Source: a virus
Reading direction: 5' to 3' (one strand)
Virus record (IMG/VR): IMGVR_UViG_3300010300_000090
Location: 1 to 26,352 of that record
Length of the DNA: 26,352 bases
The stretch's first letter is position 1. Every line of letters begins with the position of its first letter. Below, piece after piece: positions 7,325-17,162 of the stretch. The translations under genes were made by a program, and so were the position numbers. Under the pieces are notes generated by a model. The model made no database searches. It saw nothing but the letters and a program-made list of their open reading frames with translations, and had not been told where the DNA came from.

Positions 7325-10300
7325 ATCAATGCAATCGCTTTGATGTCTCTAATAATAGGAATCTGACAACTGTTTCTAGATCTCAGAACTACTTTAACTT
7401 GGAATTGTCTGAAATCAGGCAAGTCGCCATCTACACCGCCAACCAAGTATCGGTATTCGCTATAAGACAGTTCGCCAGAACCTTGTACATAGAGATCTTT
7501 AGATGGATCATTTTCTGCACTAAGTTGAATCCAGTTTCTGCTATAAATGTCGTCATCCGAACCTGTAGTTGTTCTATAGTATGTGTCGAAATCTGCTTGA
7601 GGTGGTACGTGCATCTTAATAATAATCCTTAAACCATTACCTGCCTCTGGCAGAACAACTGGTTTAGTGATGTGTTTAGATGGCGTCGTACCTGAAAGCG
7701 GATTAGTTTCAGCAACATAATCCGTTGGCGCATTCCTAATGGTAGTTGCTACTCCATTATCAGCTTGGTTATCAATCAGGTAATTCATCATCATAGCACC
7801 AACACCCTGTATGTCGATGATAGGCGTCACGTCAGAAACATAACCCGATGATTTGAAAGTCTGTGCTCTCGGACCACCAAAGTTGGATACCTGTGAAGTT
7901 TGCATTGAAGTGGTTACCACAATAGATGGTTGACCGTTCAATTGAGACGGATTAACTGTTTGATCACTGTTGGCCAAATATCTTGGATTATCAAAGTAGA
8001 TTGTTTCAAACGGAGTTAAAGTAAACCTACCGTTTCCATTAGTTCCTGTTGAAGCAGCATCATCAATGTTAAATCGCGTGTCTTGAGTTGCTGTTGATAA
8101 TCCAACTTGTCCATGAGAAAATCCGCTTACGAAACTGGCTTCATATCTGATACTTGTTCCTGTAAAATTGACATCGGATATGTTCCAATTGAATCTATCT
8201 ATGTTACATGCTGAAAGCGAAGTCACAGAATCAGCACCAAATTTTCCTGTGCTAGTAAACGTAGATCCATCATCAATTGCAACATAATATCCAGTAATAT
8301 CTGGATCAACAACTACGTTAGCAGTATCCATGATCGATGCGCCAGTAACGCCATTATAGTTAGTTGCTGCGCCCAATCCCTCAATAAGGACTTTATCACC
8401 GTCCAAAAGATTGTGATAGAAATGATCAACGCGGAATCTATTCAAGTCATCAGAGTCAACTCTCATGCTAGTAGCATAGTTGTGATGCGTTCTAAAATTA
8501 GGTTGATTGTAGAAGTTAACATTACCAGAATTTTTGAATTTCGCAGTATAGATTCTAAACGCCAAATCTTGATTCTGTTTTGGAGTCCATGAAGAACCGT
8601 TTTGTGACAGGAACAAAGATCCTGTCGCTGGTTGCTTACTAACTCTCTTATCTGTTCTACCAATAATCAAGTCGTATGTGGTAGCAATAAATGCTTGGTA
8701 ATCATCGCAATCTGATAACAAACAAATAGCATACTCTTTACCCGCACGAATGTAAATTGGTTCTGGGAACTCAAACGTAACTGGATTAGACAAGATGTCA
8801 TTTAAAGTTCCTTCATCAGGATCAGTTACATTGGGAATGTTGTTAACTATAGCATAAACATCAGCAGCAGATCTGTATACGCAATGTTGTTCACTTATAG
8901 GTGCATTTACAGGCGTACCGTTTACCACATCTCTAATTTGTAGTTGTATTGGAATTTGTGGTTTGCCTGGAGGTGGTGCTGATCGCAAAAATATATCTAC
9001 TTTTGTCACAAAAGCACCGTCCGTCATAGAAGATCCTACAAGCGAGAAAGTTTGCGCGAGTGGGTCATATGGTTGCCAAACTACTGTAGTTTGTGAGTCA
9101 ATAGTTTCTGATTCAAGAATTCCACTTACTGTATCAATGTAATCTTCAGACCTTACTACTCGCGTGCTGATAATATCCTTTCTTCTAGTAATTGCTCTAC
9201 CAGCAGCAGCATATTTTGTTTTCGCTCTAGAAAGAGCGTCCGCGTTTATGCCTGAAGAAATATCAAGGAGTTTTATTTCCCGAGTGCCGATCCTGAATTT
9301 CCAACCTGCGTAGTCATAAACTTGTGGCGAACCTGCTCCATAAAGGGCAACACCTTCTTTTACCTTTTTAACCCAAGTATCCAGTTCTTCCTCATAAGGG
9401 AATACGTCAGATTTAGGAATAGGTATGGTTGCTGTATTAGGAATAAATAAATCGAAATACAAATTACCATTAGCATCTGAAAACAATGCGTTCTCGTTAC
9501 TAACTCCTAGGGAGTTTGGATGTCTTTTTATAGTCGTCCAACTCGTAGGATATTGGGTTTGATGCGCCCGTTGAGCCAAGAGAGTAGTATAAGATCCCTC
9601 TGTTCTGCTAAGAACCCATTGATCCATTCTAATACCATCAAAATATAACCAGAAGCGAGTGTCTGGGCGTAGACCTTCTGCTTTACCCAAAACTCGACGG
9701 TTCCTTATAAAAGGCACAGTACTAACATCGATGATTTTATCATCTTCAAATGTTTCGATTTGATCGCTTACTACTCTGGTTCGAACACGTTCCGTAGTTC
9801 TCTGCGTAAGTCGACGAGTAGTGGTTGTTCGTTCAACTTCTCGTTCGACTCGCCCTTGCTCATTGATCCTACGACCGCCTAAATCACGAACAGTAGTTCT
9901 AGTTGATACGAAAGTAGATGTCCAAGTTCTTGGTACATATGCTGACAAATCATTAAGTTTAATATAAATTGTTTCGTTAGTAACACTTCGATCTGGTAGT
10001 CTGTAATGGTCAACCCAAAAATCTCTTGAAGGGGTGACTTTAAGATTACCTTCACCAGCAAACACATTAAATGGGTTTACGTTATAATATCCACGCTCTT
10101 CATAAGAATATGGCGTTCTCCAAGAAATTACTTCTTGCGTTAAGGCAGAATCCAAAACTTCTACATAGTCAAGCATTAGCATATCGCCACGCCTAACAAC
10201 GTTGTTCAACTGAGGTATGCTTGCTCTTGGTCCTCCAAGGGTAGATCCGTTGTAAGCATTAGCAGAATCCCAATAGAAATCGTTCCAGAACTTAGTATGC

Positions 10301-13149
10301 TTTGGTTGAATTTCGCCTTTTAAAGTGTCGAGTGTTTGTGTAATCCAAGACTCATCGTCTATGAAGTTTGGTCCAACTTCAGAGGAAGCAAGTGCTAATC
10401 CGTAACTGAAATCATCTACGAAGAATCCAGTCTTAGAACGAATTGTATTGTTACTATTTTGTTCAATTAAATTTTGCGCTTCTTGTTCGATGAACGAAAG
10501 AGCAACAGTTTCTTCCAATCTACCGACTCGAGTTCTCAAACGATCAACATCGCGCATAGTGTATCGAGGATAACGGTTCTGAGAAACCATAAGATCGTTA
10601 ATTGATTTGGTGTTACCATTCAACAAGACGTTAAACAGTCTCATATTTTTGTCCATGGCACCTCTAACACCAGGAGAGAGTGATTCATCACCTTTAACAA
10701 CGTTGATCCTTGGTTTAAAGGTAACTGCGTCATACGTTAAGTTAATCGCATCAATTCTCTTATTATAGAAAGTAGTACCATGACTTATCGAACCGCCATC
10801 CCTTGGCATTTCATTGTAATCAGCTGCTGATATAGAACTTGCAAGAGGATCCATTTTGGAACGGAAGTCAAAGTATTGGTGCAATGGGTAAGGTTCGCCG
10901 TCTAATTTAGAAAGGAACGTTGGAATATCACCATAATCGAATTCAGGATACTGTGTGGTTGCAGATGCCGCGTCCGTTAACAAATATGAATTAGGCGAGA
11001 AGTATCCGTCATTTCTAGTCCAAGTGAAGTATCCAATTTTAGCGAGAACAGAATCGACTAGATTACTGACGCCTCTGTTTGGCGTCAAATAAATTGGACC
11101 ATAATAGTTATCCCTTTGACCGCCATCAAATACAATGTTGTTGGTGATAACTGATCCATCTGAATCAGAATCATATGCCTCGAGCAATCTTACTCCATCA
11201 TATAATCCAGACAAAGCAGTACCATCTGCTTGACCAGTAACCAAGAAACGGTCGCCAACGGAATCTGTGTATCTTCGTAGTTTAAACCAACCTTCGGTGT
11301 ACTTCTTGGTATCAGCAACTAATCCGCCAGATTTTTGACCTTTTTCAACATAAGCATAGATTACATAAGTTTTGCCAGTTGTAAGACCAGTAACAGTTGC
11401 AACATTACCAGTTCCAGTAATATTAGCAGCAGGCACATATTCTTCTTGATTATCAGTAATGTTAATAATTGTCCATTGACCTTTATCAACAAACTCTTCA
11501 GAAGCAGCAGCAGTAATTCCTATTGATGTTCCTGCTCCAGTAGCATCAGTAAAATATCTCTGTACGGTTACATTAACGTCACTAACACTTTTAACTCTGT
11601 GTGAAGAAATTTCAAACAATGAAGTATTTTCTTCTGGTCCTTGTATATAATTTTGTTGATCTTCTAGAAGTGGACGAATCACTTCAGAATTTAAAGTGCC
11701 ATACTCGCCGATTTTAGAGACAGCACGGAAATTATACCCATCTTTCATTTGAATATCCATCAAATGAACGCGATAGTTGGTTTCTCTTTGTCTAGGTAAT
11801 CCTCTTGCAGTTGCAACACCACTACCATCACTATCTTTTAAGTATCCAGTGTTTACTACTGATTTAATTCTAGCATTACCTATTACAGAGTCACTGCTGT
11901 TGTACAAATAATGTTTTGTAAGAAGATTGATGTTACTTGGAGTCCAATTACCTAAGAAGGAATTAGCAGAATCGTTTCTAACACCTAGATAATTTTTAAA
12001 ACTAACGCCAGTATTCATGCCCGAATCAGTTGTTGTGCTGATTGGTTTTTCTACATATAAGATTTGATCGAGTTCTTGCTCTAGACGGAATCCCTCAAAA
12101 TAAGCAAGTGGGTTTTCGCCTAGATCATTAGGTGCTGGCATGAAATATCGAAGTCTCTTAGAATCTCCGTTAGAATCATCCCATTCAGAAATTTCTAAAT
12201 TATGCTTGTGTACAATAAAATCGCCCAAGCTCTCGGAATGTCTAGTCGCCGCTCTTTTTTCTATTTGATTAAAATTATCTGTACCTGATTTAATTTGTAC
12301 AATTTTAGATTCTCTAACTTTGGCGAATTCTAAAAAGTCAAGTTTATCAGCGATTTCATCTCTGGTTGTTAGTAGAAGACGAATTCTATAGCGATCTGCT
12401 CCTGGCGAAGAAAGATTAGGTCTTGCGCCTTGATTATCATAAAGTGCCTCGTCATCAAGAGCAGTAACAACATCTTGTACAATTTCAAATCCAACATCAG
12501 CATTTGCTTGTGGAGTGTGTTTAGAAATAGCACGTTGTTGTTTGGGCGCGATGACGAAGTGCCCTTGAGTGAAGAAATCAACGCTGCCCATGGTAAAGAT
12601 TACACCTCTACCAGTGGAGGTTGGTTCTCCTGGTCCTTGCTTATGCACTTTTAGATTAACCAATCCAGGACTGGTCAAAGTTTCTTCATCTAAGAAAGAC
12701 AAAGTATTGGCGACGTTATCAGTAGATGAAGCGCCAGAAGATGCTTGTGAGATATATCTTCCGTACAACACTGGAAGATCGTCTCCGCTCGCGACTTCAA
12801 CGTGACTACAAACAAATACCAATCCTGTAGTTTTATTAGAATGAGTACTGCTTCCTGTAAAGACTGCGCCGAGATAATCCTCAACATCGTCAAGCAATTC
12901 GTCTACAATAACATATGACCGAAGATCTGTACCCGCGCCAGCACCTTTAGGACTTACAGCAGCACCATCTAGGAAAACATTTTGTGCGAATTTGGTAATT
13001 TGATTTTGTAGAATCGTTTGTAACTGAGTAAGTTCTCTTGCCTGCAATGGACGTCCGCTGTTAAACAGAATACGATAGTATCCTGCGCTATCAAGGAAGT
13101 CGTCCTTATAGTCGTTTTTTAAAGTATTATTAGTAAACGGATTAGGCAT
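7321..13149 (-). CDS. Giant DUF4815-type baseplate/fibre structural protein
   Basis: A 1942-residue protein, the largest in the window. The N terminus (FNSGRPLQARELTQLQTILQ, residues ~29-48) is the signature I associate with DUF4815 proteins of marine T4-like phages. Near residues 864-900 a short coiled coil follows TMRDVDRLRTRVGRLEE. An Arg/Thr-rich stretch (TTTTRRLTQRTTERVRTRVV) lies near residue 1110. The C-terminal half contains YDPLAQTFSL (~1359) and ends with a beta-rich domain closing in IPIIRDIKAIALI. The position directly after gp8 is where T4 encodes gp9-gp12, so it probably forms the outer baseplate or links wedges to fibres. TAAGGA, in which the SD overlaps the gp8 stop codon, lies 7 bases from the ATG. 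Family assignment is from memory; function is inferred. Confidence 0.8.
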   Translation of the reverse strand: MPNPFTNNTLKNDYKDDFLDSAGYYRILFNSGRPLQARELTQLQTILQNQITKFAQNVFLDGAAVSPKGAGAGTDLRSYVIVDELLDDVEDYLGAVFTGSSTHSNKTTGLVFVCSHVEVASGDDLPVLYGRYISQASSGASSTDNVANTLSFLDEETLTSPGLVNLKVHKQGPGEPTSTGRGVIFTMGSVDFFTQGHFVIAPKQQRAISKHTPQANADVGFEIVQDVVTALDDEALYDNQGARPNLSSPGADRYRIRLLLTTRDEIADKLDFLEFAKVRESKIVQIKSGTDNFNQIEKRAATRHSESLGDFIVHKHNLEISEWDDSNGDSKRLRYFMPAPNDLGENPLAYFEGFRLEQELDQILYVEKPISTTTDSGMNTGVSFKNYLGVRNDSANSFLGNWTPSNINLLTKHYLYNSSDSVIGNARIKSVVNTGYLKDSDGSGVATARGLPRQRETNYRVHLMDIQMKDGYNFRAVSKIGEYGTLNSEVIRPLLEDQQNYIQGPEENTSLFEISSHRVKSVSDVNVTVQRYFTDATGAGTSIGITAAASEEFVDKGQWTIINITDNQEEYVPAANITGTGNVATVTGLTTGKTYVIYAYVEKGQKSGGLVADTKKYTEGWFKLRRYTDSVGDRFLVTGQADGTALSGLYDGVRLLEAYDSDSDGSVITNNIVFDGGQRDNYYGPIYLTPNRGVSNLVDSVLAKIGYFTWTRNDGYFSPNSYLLTDAASATTQYPEFDYGDIPTFLSKLDGEPYPLHQYFDFRSKMDPLASSISAADYNEMPRDGGSISHGTTFYNKRIDAINLTYDAVTFKPRINVVKGDESLSPGVRGAMDKNMRLFNVLLNGNTKSINDLMVSQNRYPRYTMRDVDRLRTRVGRLEETVALSFIEQEAQNLIEQNSNNTIRSKTGFFVDDFSYGLALASSEVGPNFIDDESWITQTLDTLKGEIQPKHTKFWNDFYWDSANAYNGSTLGGPRASIPQLNNVVRRGDMLMLDYVEVLDSALTQEVISWRTPYSYEERGYYNVNPFNVFAGEGNLKVTPSRDFWVDHYRLPDRSVTNETIYIKLNDLSAYVPRTWTSTFVSTRTTVRDLGGRRINEQGRVEREVERTTTTRRLTQRTTERVRTRVVSDQIETFEDDKIIDVSTVPFIRNRRVLGKAEGLRPDTRFWLYFDGIRMDQWVLSRTEGSYTTLLAQRAHQTQYPTSWTTIKRHPNSLGVSNENALFSDANGNLYFDLFIPNTATIPIPKSDVFPYEEELDTWVKKVKEGVALYGAGSPQVYDYAGWKFRIGTREIKLLDISSGINADALSRAKTKYAAAGRAITRRKDIISTRVVRSEDYIDTVSGILESETIDSQTTVVWQPYDPLAQTFSLVGSSMTDGAFVTKVDIFLRSAPPPGKPQIPIQLQIRDVVNGTPVNAPISEQHCVYRSAADVYAIVNNIPNVTDPDEGTLNDILSNPVTFEFPEPIYIRAGKEYAICLLSDCDDYQAFIATTYDLIIGRTDKRVSKQPATGSLFLSQNGSSWTPKQNQDLAFRIYTAKFKNSGNVNFYNQPNFRTHHNYATSMRVDSDDLNRFRVDHFYHNLLDGDKVLIEGLGAATNYNGVTGASIMDTANVVVDPDITGYYVAIDDGSTFTSTGKFGADSVTSLSACNIDRFNWNISDVNFTGTSIRYEASFVSGFSHGQVGLSTATQDTRFNIDDAASTGTNGNGRFTLTPFETIYFDNPRYLANSDQTVNPSQLNGQPSIVVTTSMQTSQVSNFGGPRAQTFKSSGYVSDVTPIIDIQGVGAMMMNYLIDNQADNGVATTIRNAPTDYVAETNPLSGTTPSKHITKPVVLPEAGNGLRIIIKMHVPPQADFDTYYRTTTGSDDDIYSRNWIQLSAENDPSKDLYVQGSGELSYSEYRYLVGGVDGDLPDFRQFQVKVVLRSRNSCQIPIIRDIKAIALI

Positions 13150-13159
13150 TTTTTATTCC

Positions 13160-14707
13160 TTACAGGTCGATAACGATTTTAACGTCTTCAGTTTGTTCAT
13201 CGTCTCGAGTAATTTTCACTCTATTGTCTATGTAGATAACTTCACCAGAAAATCTATCGACTTCCGCTGGGCGCAGATTAGGACCACTAGGATTGGCAAC
13301 GATAGTTCCAGTACCCAAAGCACTTGTTCCTTCAAAAAATTGAATATTATTAGAACTATCGAATCTCTTAAATCCTGTCTCTCTAGTTTGATGAACATAC
13401 GCAATTGCGGTAACTGAATCATATGTAGCATCAAAATAATCTAGAATACAAGAGGCATTACTGGTAGTCTGAGTAAGTATTTGGTCTCCAGTTAAGTTAG
13501 CAGCAAATCCACTTGTTCCCTGTACAAATAATTTCTTGTATACTTGTCCAGTCAAATCGCTGAATTCAGAATCTCCAACAAAACTACCAAACTCTGCTGA
13601 ATCTTTTTGTGGGTTCTTTATCAATCCAACTTGGCGGAAATCGTTTCGAACAGTAAAGTCGTTATTTTCTACGCCAGTCAAAGTAGCGTTGAACATAATA
13701 GCAGATGAATTCAAATTAACTACTGGATTGCTTCCCATGCCAGAATCGCCATCAATAATAGCACGAAGAACGGCACCAGTGCCACCGCCTCCTGAAACTG
13801 AAATACTAGCATGCCTATAATTTTTACCGAAGGTAAAATATGGAGCAGTAGAAGAATCTTTCATAACGATTTCATAAATTCTACCATTCGCTATTTTAGC
13901 AATTGCTTGTGCTGAATCTCCAGACCTAAATTTATGCCCAAGAGATCTGCCTCTTATCGGTTCGCCGACAATAGTTACAGTAGGAACGCTGGTATAACCT
14001 GATCCCCCAGAATCTACTGCGATACCAATAAGTTGTCCATCAATTGATGCCTTTTGAATCGCTAACTGGTTTGCTCTGGTCGTTGTAAGTTCATCTGCAG
14101 CAGGTCCACCCTGACTAGAATCCAAGATTTTTTCAACTGGCAAATATGCCGAAGTCAAGAATTTTCTGGTTTCTGTAGCACCGATAGTGAACAAGAATTT
14201 CCAAACATAACCATCTTGTGCGCCAACGAAGAGTTGGGTTGGGGGGTCACCAGCAATTGGTTTATTTTGCGAGTTATTGACATTTCCGTTAACATCTTTA
14301 CCTTGCTGAATACAAACAAAGACGCTGTTATCATCTGTAATCACATAATATGGATGTTGAATATCACCAGAAGGACCTACTGTGGTATTAGAACTAAAGT
14401 TATTATCCCAAGCACTGTATTGATTTCCCGCAATCCAATTATACCTAGGAACAACGTATGAAACGTCTGGTACCAATTTTACAGATTGTAGACTTTCCTG
14501 AAATTTCAATGTTTCGTTTGTTGAGGGATTTGGTACTGGTGGATTTAATTCACCAGTGGTTGCAGTTGAATCCCAAATTTCAGCACGACCGATACCCAGA
14601 TAATATCTGTCAGAGTCGGTTCCTGCTGTCTTACCTATGTTTTGATAAGATTCATAAATTTTTTCAAGAATATCTCTTTTAAAGAAATCTGATACTGTTG
14701 CTACCAT
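13160..14707 (-). CDS. 8: Baseplate wedge protein gp8
   Basis: 515 residues. Three anchors match T4 gp8 in order: YYLGIGRAEIW (residues 35-45, T4 ITFGRSEPW), DGYVWKFLFTI (165-175, T4 DGYVWEYLFEI) and FSGEVIYIDNR ... DDEQTEDVKIVI near the C terminus (486-513, T4 HSGEMIYMENR ... DQTEEINILF). VVPRYNW (85-91) matches T4 VIPRRDW. T4 gp8 has 334 residues, so this protein carries roughly 180 extra. Much of this lies between ~225 and 480, including a Gly-rich segment (DSGGSGYTSVPTVTI) and another beta-rich stretch. In T4, gp8 is a wedge component that binds gp6, gp7 and gp10, and the same role is expected here. The next gene starts 10 bases after the stop. Confidence 0.93.
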   Translation of the reverse strand: MVATVSDFFKRDILEKIYESYQNIGKTAGTDSDRYYLGIGRAEIWDSTATTGELNPPVPNPSTNETLKFQESLQSVKLVPDVSYVVPRYNWIAGNQYSAWDNNFSSNTTVGPSGDIQHPYYVITDDNSVFVCIQQGKDVNGNVNNSQNKPIAGDPPTQLFVGAQDGYVWKFLFTIGATETRKFLTSAYLPVEKILDSSQGGPAADELTTTRANQLAIQKASIDGQLIGIAVDSGGSGYTSVPTVTIVGEPIRGRSLGHKFRSGDSAQAIAKIANGRIYEIVMKDSSTAPYFTFGKNYRHASISVSGGGGTGAVLRAIIDGDSGMGSNPVVNLNSSAIMFNATLTGVENNDFTVRNDFRQVGLIKNPQKDSAEFGSFVGDSEFSDLTGQVYKKLFVQGTSGFAANLTGDQILTQTTSNASCILDYFDATYDSVTAIAYVHQTRETGFKRFDSSNNIQFFEGTSALGTGTIVANPSGPNLRPAEVDRFSGEVIYIDNRVKITRDDEQTEDVKIVIDL

Positions 14708-14719
14708 TTCCCTACTCTC

Positions 14720-15562
14720 TTATGGTATAAGTTTTAAGTTGTCGTCAGAGTCTAGACCCATGGCCATCCATTCTGAACCGCCCCAAATTAGTTCTACTCC
14801 ACGTTTTCCTCTAAGAACCATGGAAGTCGCTGGTCCAAAATTAGAAGGAGTGATAGTAGAATATCCAGTACTAATGTTTATAAACTTTTTCATCTGCCCT
14901 AGTACTGTTCCGTCTGAACAAGAAATTGCCGATGGGTTTACCTGATTAATAAATGTTATAGGAACCATAGGATCCGCAGCACCAGTTACAGTTGATATAG
15001 TTTCTGATGCTTGTACGATTGGTCCATTTATACTTACCACGCCTTCGTTTAATGGAGTAATGTCTATACCCACATTGGTTAATCCACTAGCAGCGTCACT
15101 ATCAACGCAAAGTTTTACTGCGCTCGCGGAGTCGCCGTTATCTATCCTCAGAAAATGAGTTGAAGAAGTAACACCATTTAACTCTAGAATCTGATTACCA
15201 TTGCTGTCGTGGACCATACCAATCCTAGGATTGGTTAATGTTTTATTTGTTAGGGTATCTGTAGTATTTTTTAGAACTACAGTACCAGTCGTATTTGGTA
15301 AAGTGATTGTTTTATTACTACCAGTCGCGACATCACCAACTAACTTAGTTGTGTATGATCCTACATCAGAATCGCCGAATATGATATTACCATCAGAGTC
15401 TAAATGAAAGTAACCACTTGCTGCGTCTGATTCGCCTAATAATGCAAAAAGAGTTTGGAAATTTCCATTAATCTTATCAGCAGCATCGCGCAGTGTGTCT
15501 CCCGTACCATCATTTGCGATGGTTCCGTTTAATAAAATTAGTCTGGTTGTACTGTGTGACAT
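14720..15562 (-). CDS. Baseplate fibre-type protein with gp9/gp10-like N terminus
   Basis: 280 residues. The N terminus (GTIANDGTGDTLRDAADKIN, then NFQTLFALLG) matches the start of T4 gp10 (VVDDGTGDYLRKGGIKINEN) and, more loosely, gp9 (GEIGNASTGDILFDGGNKIN), which in T4 mount on the wedge. The length is close to T4 gp9 (288). The middle has the fibre-type phrase TLTNKTLTNPRIG; the C-terminal region ends in a compact domain (GKRGVELIWGGSEWMAMGLD). It lies between the proposed gp7 and gp8 genes behind its own late promoter. I infer a wedge-mounted connector or short fibre. Which T4 protein it replaces cannot be settled from sequence alone. Confidence 0.72.
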   Translation of the reverse strand: MSHSTTRLILLNGTIANDGTGDTLRDAADKINGNFQTLFALLGESDAASGYFHLDSDGNIIFGDSDVGSYTTKLVGDVATGSNKTITLPNTTGTVVLKNTTDTLTNKTLTNPRIGMVHDSNGNQILELNGVTSSTHFLRIDNGDSASAVKLCVDSDAASGLTNVGIDITPLNEGVVSINGPIVQASETISTVTGAADPMVPITFINQVNPSAISCSDGTVLGQMKKFINISTGYSTITPSNFGPATSMVLRGKRGVELIWGGSEWMAMGLDSDDNLKLIP

Positions 15563-15587
15563 TTTTAGGTTCCGTAAATTATAATGT

Positions 15588-15595
15588 TATTTATA
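15588..15595 (-). promoter_or_regulatory. T4-type late promoter (TATAAATA)
   Basis: The minus strand reads GAGTATAAATAACATT in the 40-base gap between the 517-residue gene and the gp9/gp10-like gene. The exact TATAAATA core ends 25 bases before the ATG at 15562. Confidence 0.78.
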
Positions 15596-15602
15596 CTCGT
15601 TC

Positions 15603-17156
15603 TCAAGAAGTTCCGCTAGGATTATGAATAGTTCCGTCGCTATCTATCGGCAACAGAGGAAACTCCACGTATTGAATTAGATTAGGAGCGTTTAGTCCCA
15701 ACGCGGAGGTATTACCCCGTCCATCACTGTCGCCGTTGACGTAAGCATTTCTCAGTGTCCGTGGTTTTGGCAAACCAGCATCATTATCTCGTATGGTATC
15801 TAATTCATCAATAAACCATTGTATTGGGTTATTTCCAGAATCTAATGTAATTGGGAACTTAATATTAGCTCTGTTACCTGATCCATCCGAGTCATATGAG
15901 TACCACTTACCTTCGTCAAGCAAGTTGATGGAGTTCGATAAGTCAGCATAAGTATCGTCCAAAGTTCTTGCTTCAATCAGATCTGCCTGATAGATCGATC
16001 CATATTGAGTGTGCCATCCCGCAACATTACGTGGATGGAACATATCGTTAACTCGCGTCCTAATACGTTCGCCATATGGTCCTGGACCAATCTCTGAAAG
16101 CGAAGTGGTGAAAAGACCGCGACCATTGCGCTTGAGAACCTGCGCAGTAGAAAATACTTCTACTGGTGGCGGTGGTTCGATAAACGATGGTTGCGGACCC
16201 AAATTAAAATCATAAATTGAATTAATTTGTACTTGACCAGCAAGGTACATTCCAGCTGGGTGGACAAAAGTTTTATATGCTTCTCTCCAAACTGGAACGC
16301 CGATTGGAGTAGAAATCAAAATCCCATACAACTGATAGAACTTGTTGTCAGTAATTCTTTTTAAAGTTACTTCCGTTCCAATAGTTGAATAGGATCTTCT
16401 TACAGATTCTATTTTTAACGAACTTCCGTCAGGAACATATCCAGTTTTTCCAAAGTACGTTAGTCTACTGTCGCTGTCATAAATAGGATTATCCGCAGAA
16501 TCAAAAGAAGCAGGAGTTAATGGGTTAAGATACAACCCTGCGCTGTCAACTGGTTGTAGTCTGATATTAGATCTGCTAAATTCTCTGATGTAGTCAACGT
16601 CTTGCCTTAAAGTGACATATTCACCTTGACTATCTTGCAAGTATACAAAGATTTCAGATCCTCTGAATGTATATGGGAAATTGTATCCAGTTGACTGACC
16701 GCCTCCCTCAAATATCATTACTTCTCTATTAGGATCGCCAACGTAAAAGACTTCATCTTTTCCATAACGAACTTCAATATCAAGACCGTAGAATACACGG
16801 AAGAACTGTTTGATAGAAAACTCAGTTCCCTTTGATCGGTATAATAAGTTTGAATATTGTAATGATGTTCTTTTATCAGAGAATGACTCATAATATGGTT
16901 TGCCCATCAAAAGTTCATTTGCGATAAAATCTAGGAGTTCAACCTTTGCGCCAGTAACATCTCGATTTAATAAGAGATCGTTCAGTGCTTCAGTTGCGGC
17001 ACCTTCTTCTTCTAATGTTTTATAATATTCCTGAAGGAAGTTTACTAATTTTGGATATTTTGTATCAAAATGCCCAGGAAGAGCCTCAAAGACGTGATAT
17101 TTGTCTAAGTCAAGTTTATGACGATAAACATCTGTTAGAGTCTTATCTAATGGCAT
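15603..17156 (-). CDS. Probable baseplate wedge protein, gp7/gpI (TssG-like) position
   Basis: 517 residues, directly downstream of gp6 and upstream of gp8, the T4 position of gene 7. The N-terminal ~130 residues contain LPGHF (26-30), a helical YPKLVNFLQEYYKTLEEEG, ELLDFIANELL (73-83) and KRTSLQYSNLLYRSKGTEFS (95-114). The last resembles the 'R.KGT...I...' segment of the P2 gpI tail protein family, the simple-phage counterpart of gp7. Residues ~130-330 are beta-rich; the C-terminal part has Asp/Ser-rich loops (YDSDGSGNRA, NGDSDGRGN). T4 gp7 is twice as long (1032), so this would be a shorter version. The start lies 6 bases after the gp6 stop. Wedge assignment is fairly safe from context; gp7 equivalence is inference. 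Confidence 0.68.
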   Translation of the reverse strand: MPLDKTLTDVYRHKLDLDKYHVFEALPGHFDTKYPKLVNFLQEYYKTLEEEGAATEALNDLLLNRDVTGAKVELLDFIANELLMGKPYYESFSDKRTSLQYSNLLYRSKGTEFSIKQFFRVFYGLDIEVRYGKDEVFYVGDPNREVMIFEGGGQSTGYNFPYTFRGSEIFVYLQDSQGEYVTLRQDVDYIREFSRSNIRLQPVDSAGLYLNPLTPASFDSADNPIYDSDSRLTYFGKTGYVPDGSSLKIESVRRSYSTIGTEVTLKRITDNKFYQLYGILISTPIGVPVWREAYKTFVHPAGMYLAGQVQINSIYDFNLGPQPSFIEPPPPVEVFSTAQVLKRNGRGLFTTSLSEIGPGPYGERIRTRVNDMFHPRNVAGWHTQYGSIYQADLIEARTLDDTYADLSNSINLLDEGKWYSYDSDGSGNRANIKFPITLDSGNNPIQWFIDELDTIRDNDAGLPKPRTLRNAYVNGDSDGRGNTSALGLNAPNLIQYVEFPLLPIDSDGTIHNPSGTS

Positions 17157-17162
17157 AGTATT

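Noticed and set aside
15563-15602. Possible terminator in one of the longer gaps
   Set aside because: I found no GC-rich inverted repeat followed by a T-run on the minus strand here or in the gaps at 1589-1623 and 19598-19641.
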